Positions 63,095 to 64,000 of a stretch of DNA of 64,000 bases are shown piece after piece. Numbering within the stretch: the stretch's first letter is position 1; each line of letters opens with the position of its first letter. The notes below the pieces were generated by a model. It did not search any database, was not told where the DNA came from, and was given only the letters and a program-made list of their open reading frames with translations. The translations under genes were made by a program, and so were the position numbers. This DNA comes from Usitatibacter palustris (GTDB lineage Bacteria; Pseudomonadota; Gammaproteobacteria; Burkholderiales; Usitatibacteraceae), in assembly GCF_013003985.1 (NCBI RefSeq), contig NZ_CP053073.1:3894809-3958808 (forward strand), read 5' to 3'.

Positions 63095-63304
63095 TCAGGG
63101 GACGGGGTCGAACCCGCCCGGATGCCAGGGGTGGCAGCGGAGGATGCGGCGCGTGGCAAGCCACGATCCACGCACCGCGCCGTGACGCTCGATCGCCTCG
63201 ACGGCGTAGTTCGAGCAGCTCGGAACGAAACGGCATTGCCGGCCCCACCAGGGACTCAGCAAGTACTGATAAGCCCGGATGAGGGCCAGCAGGACCGCAC
63301 GCAT
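63095..63304 (-). CDS. yidD: Membrane protein insertion efficiency factor YidD
   Basis: A 69-aa Cys-rich protein with [35 protein letters not shown], the YidD hallmark, and ending [13 protein letters not shown]. It lies one base after rnpA and 17 bp before yidC. Confidence 0.95.
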   Translation of the reverse strand: MRAVLLALIRAYQYLLSPWWGRQCRFVPSCSNYAVEAIERHGAVRGSWLATRRILRCHPWHPGGFDPVP

Positions 63305-63305
63305 T

Positions 63306-63674
63306 TCAGCGGGGGGCCTTTTCCAGCGCCTGGTCGAGCAGGCCGGAAATCTCGCGGGCAAGTTCCCCGGAGGAGACCTTGTCGACGCGATCGCGAAAGG
63401 CGACCACGAGGTCGAGGCCGGCTGCCTTGGCGCCATGGCGCCGGAAGAGCTCGCGAACAACCCGCTTGATGCGATTGCGATGGACGGACGAAGGCGCCAC
63501 GCGACGCGACAGCGCAATGCCCAGGCGGGAGACGCCGGGGCGACCTGCAAGAACGTGGACTAGCGACCGGGTGCCGCGCGCCTTGCGCGGGCTGCGTAGG
63601 GCGGGGCCGAAAGACCCCTGCGCCGTGAAGCGGTGGCGCCGGGAGAGGCCCTCCTTGCGCGCGCCACGCGACAT
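63306..63674 (-). CDS. rnpA: Ribonuclease P protein component
   Basis: A 122-aa basic RNase P protein. The RNR motif [16 protein letters not shown] contacts the [21 protein letters not shown] is the conserved central strand. It helps the RNA subunit cut 5' leaders off pre-tRNAs. 5 bp after rpmH. Confidence 0.95.
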   Translation of the reverse strand: MSRGARKEGLSRRHRFTAQGSFGPALRSPRKARGTRSLVHVLAGRPGVSRLGIALSRRVAPSSVHRNRIKRVVRELFRRHGAKAAGLDLVVAFRDRVDKVSSGELAREISGLLDQALEKAPR

Positions 63675-63679
63675 CGGTG

Positions 63680-63814
63680 TCAGACCGCGACGCGCTTGCG
63701 GCCCTTGGCGCGCCGGGCGTTGAGGACCGCGCGGCCGCTGGCCGTGCTCATCCGAGCACGGAATCCATGCGTCTTCTTCTTGTGGGCGTTCGAGGGCTGG
63801 AAGGTGCGTTTCAT
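63680..63814 (-). CDS. rpmH: Ribosomal protein bL34
   Basis: A 44-aa very basic protein: [20 protein letters not shown] followed by [20 protein letters not shown]. It is the universal first gene beside dnaA in Proteobacteria. Start ATG at 63814 is fixed by the family; the longer upstream ORF crosses the promoter. Confidence 0.98.
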   Translation of the reverse strand: MKRTFQPSNAHKKKTHGFRARMSTASGRAVLNARRAKGRKRVAV

Positions 63815-63856
63815 ATCGATCCTTAAATAGGCGCTACCGCGCGCGAAAAGCACAAA

Positions 63857-63862
63857 ATTATA
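63857..63862 (-). promoter_or_regulatory. rpmH promoter -10 box
   Basis: A perfect TATAAT on the minus strand, 43 bp upstream of the rpmH ATG. The sequence 17 bp upstream (TGGCGC) is a poor -35, so start-site use should be checked. Confidence 0.55.
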
Positions 63863-63916
63863 GCGGATTAGGCCTTTCAGCGCCATTGCGCCATTGTATT
63901 CAAGGGCTTCTGTCGC

Positions 63917-63925
63917 TGTGGATAA
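63917..63925. promoter_or_regulatory. Perfect DnaA box at the origin side of rpmH
   Basis: TGTGGATAA, the reverse complement of the consensus TTATCCACA, followed by an A/T-rich stretch (AAAATTTCAAAT). This is the left edge of the probable rpmH-dnaA intergenic oriC. No other box is visible before the window ends at 64000. Confidence 0.7.
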
Positions 63926-64000
63926 GTGACGCCATTCCAGCTAAAATTTCAAATCGCTTCTTCGCATTTTCCCGACCCCCTCTCCTCACTTTCCGCGCAC

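Overview
The window looks like part of a betaproteobacterial chromosome next to the replication origin. It is GC-rich and dense in genes, with many 1-4 nt start/stop overlaps. It carries a Gcr-type 'site-specific recombinase', a TRAP C4-dicarboxylate type transporter and CaiB-family CoA transferases, all common in Betaproteobacteria. The right end has the classic origin-side order rpmH-rnpA-yidD-yidC-mnmE ... mnmG-rsmG-parA-parB-atpIBEFHAGDC-glmU, read leftward away from an oriC/dnaA that should lie just past base 64000. A Usitatibacter-like soil betaproteobacterium would fit, but that is only a guess.

Layout: 1-1142 is the end of a surface-polysaccharide locus (family 4 glycosyltransferase, NAD-dependent epimerase). 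1204-4023 holds two tandem paralogous lipoproteins. 4140-12158 holds gltBD (glutamate synthase), an alpha/beta hydrolase and hemE. 12393-20324 holds priA, gcr (convergent), argS, a SPOR protein, dsbA and an SDR. 20321-24668 is a leftward run: HMG-CoA lyase, an outer-membrane-like protein and a nitrate/sulfonate/taurine-type ABC transporter. 24695-27451 is ppc. 27473-33372 holds a CoA transferase, a Tat-exported TRAP transporter (dctPQM) and an MFS carrier. 33418-37128 holds small, stress and envelope genes: an AbrB-like protein, a Gly/Tyr-rich repeat protein, a universal stress protein, a cyclophilin, a MESH1-like alarmone hydrolase and a YetF-like protein. 37225-39054 is glmS.

The most interesting stretch is 39096-46291. 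In many proteobacteria glmS directly follows glmU; here about 7 kb separate them. That interval codes for an exported TPR-CHAT protease-like protein, a divergent 95-aa protein of unknown function, an exported FecR-like protein, a CHASE2-type class III nucleotide cyclase, a Crp-type regulator that keeps its cyclic-nucleotide contacts, and a 73-aa membrane protein. I propose this is an accessory envelope-sensing/cyclic-nucleotide/protease module. That role is inference from domains and position.

Other features: two parS sites flank the dienelactone-hydrolase gene, one covering its start codon; a strong sigma70 promoter precedes atpI; glmU appears to start at CTG in a CTGA overlap with atpC. Two families of dispersed palindromic repeats are present: three copies of a TCATCCTGAG...AAGGACCTGC element, and two inverted copies of a 55-bp hairpin element set exactly at the stop codons of the crp-like gene and atpA. 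DnaA-box sequences occur upstream of priA and beyond rpmH. I saw no rRNA, tRNA, CRISPR array or insertion sequence.
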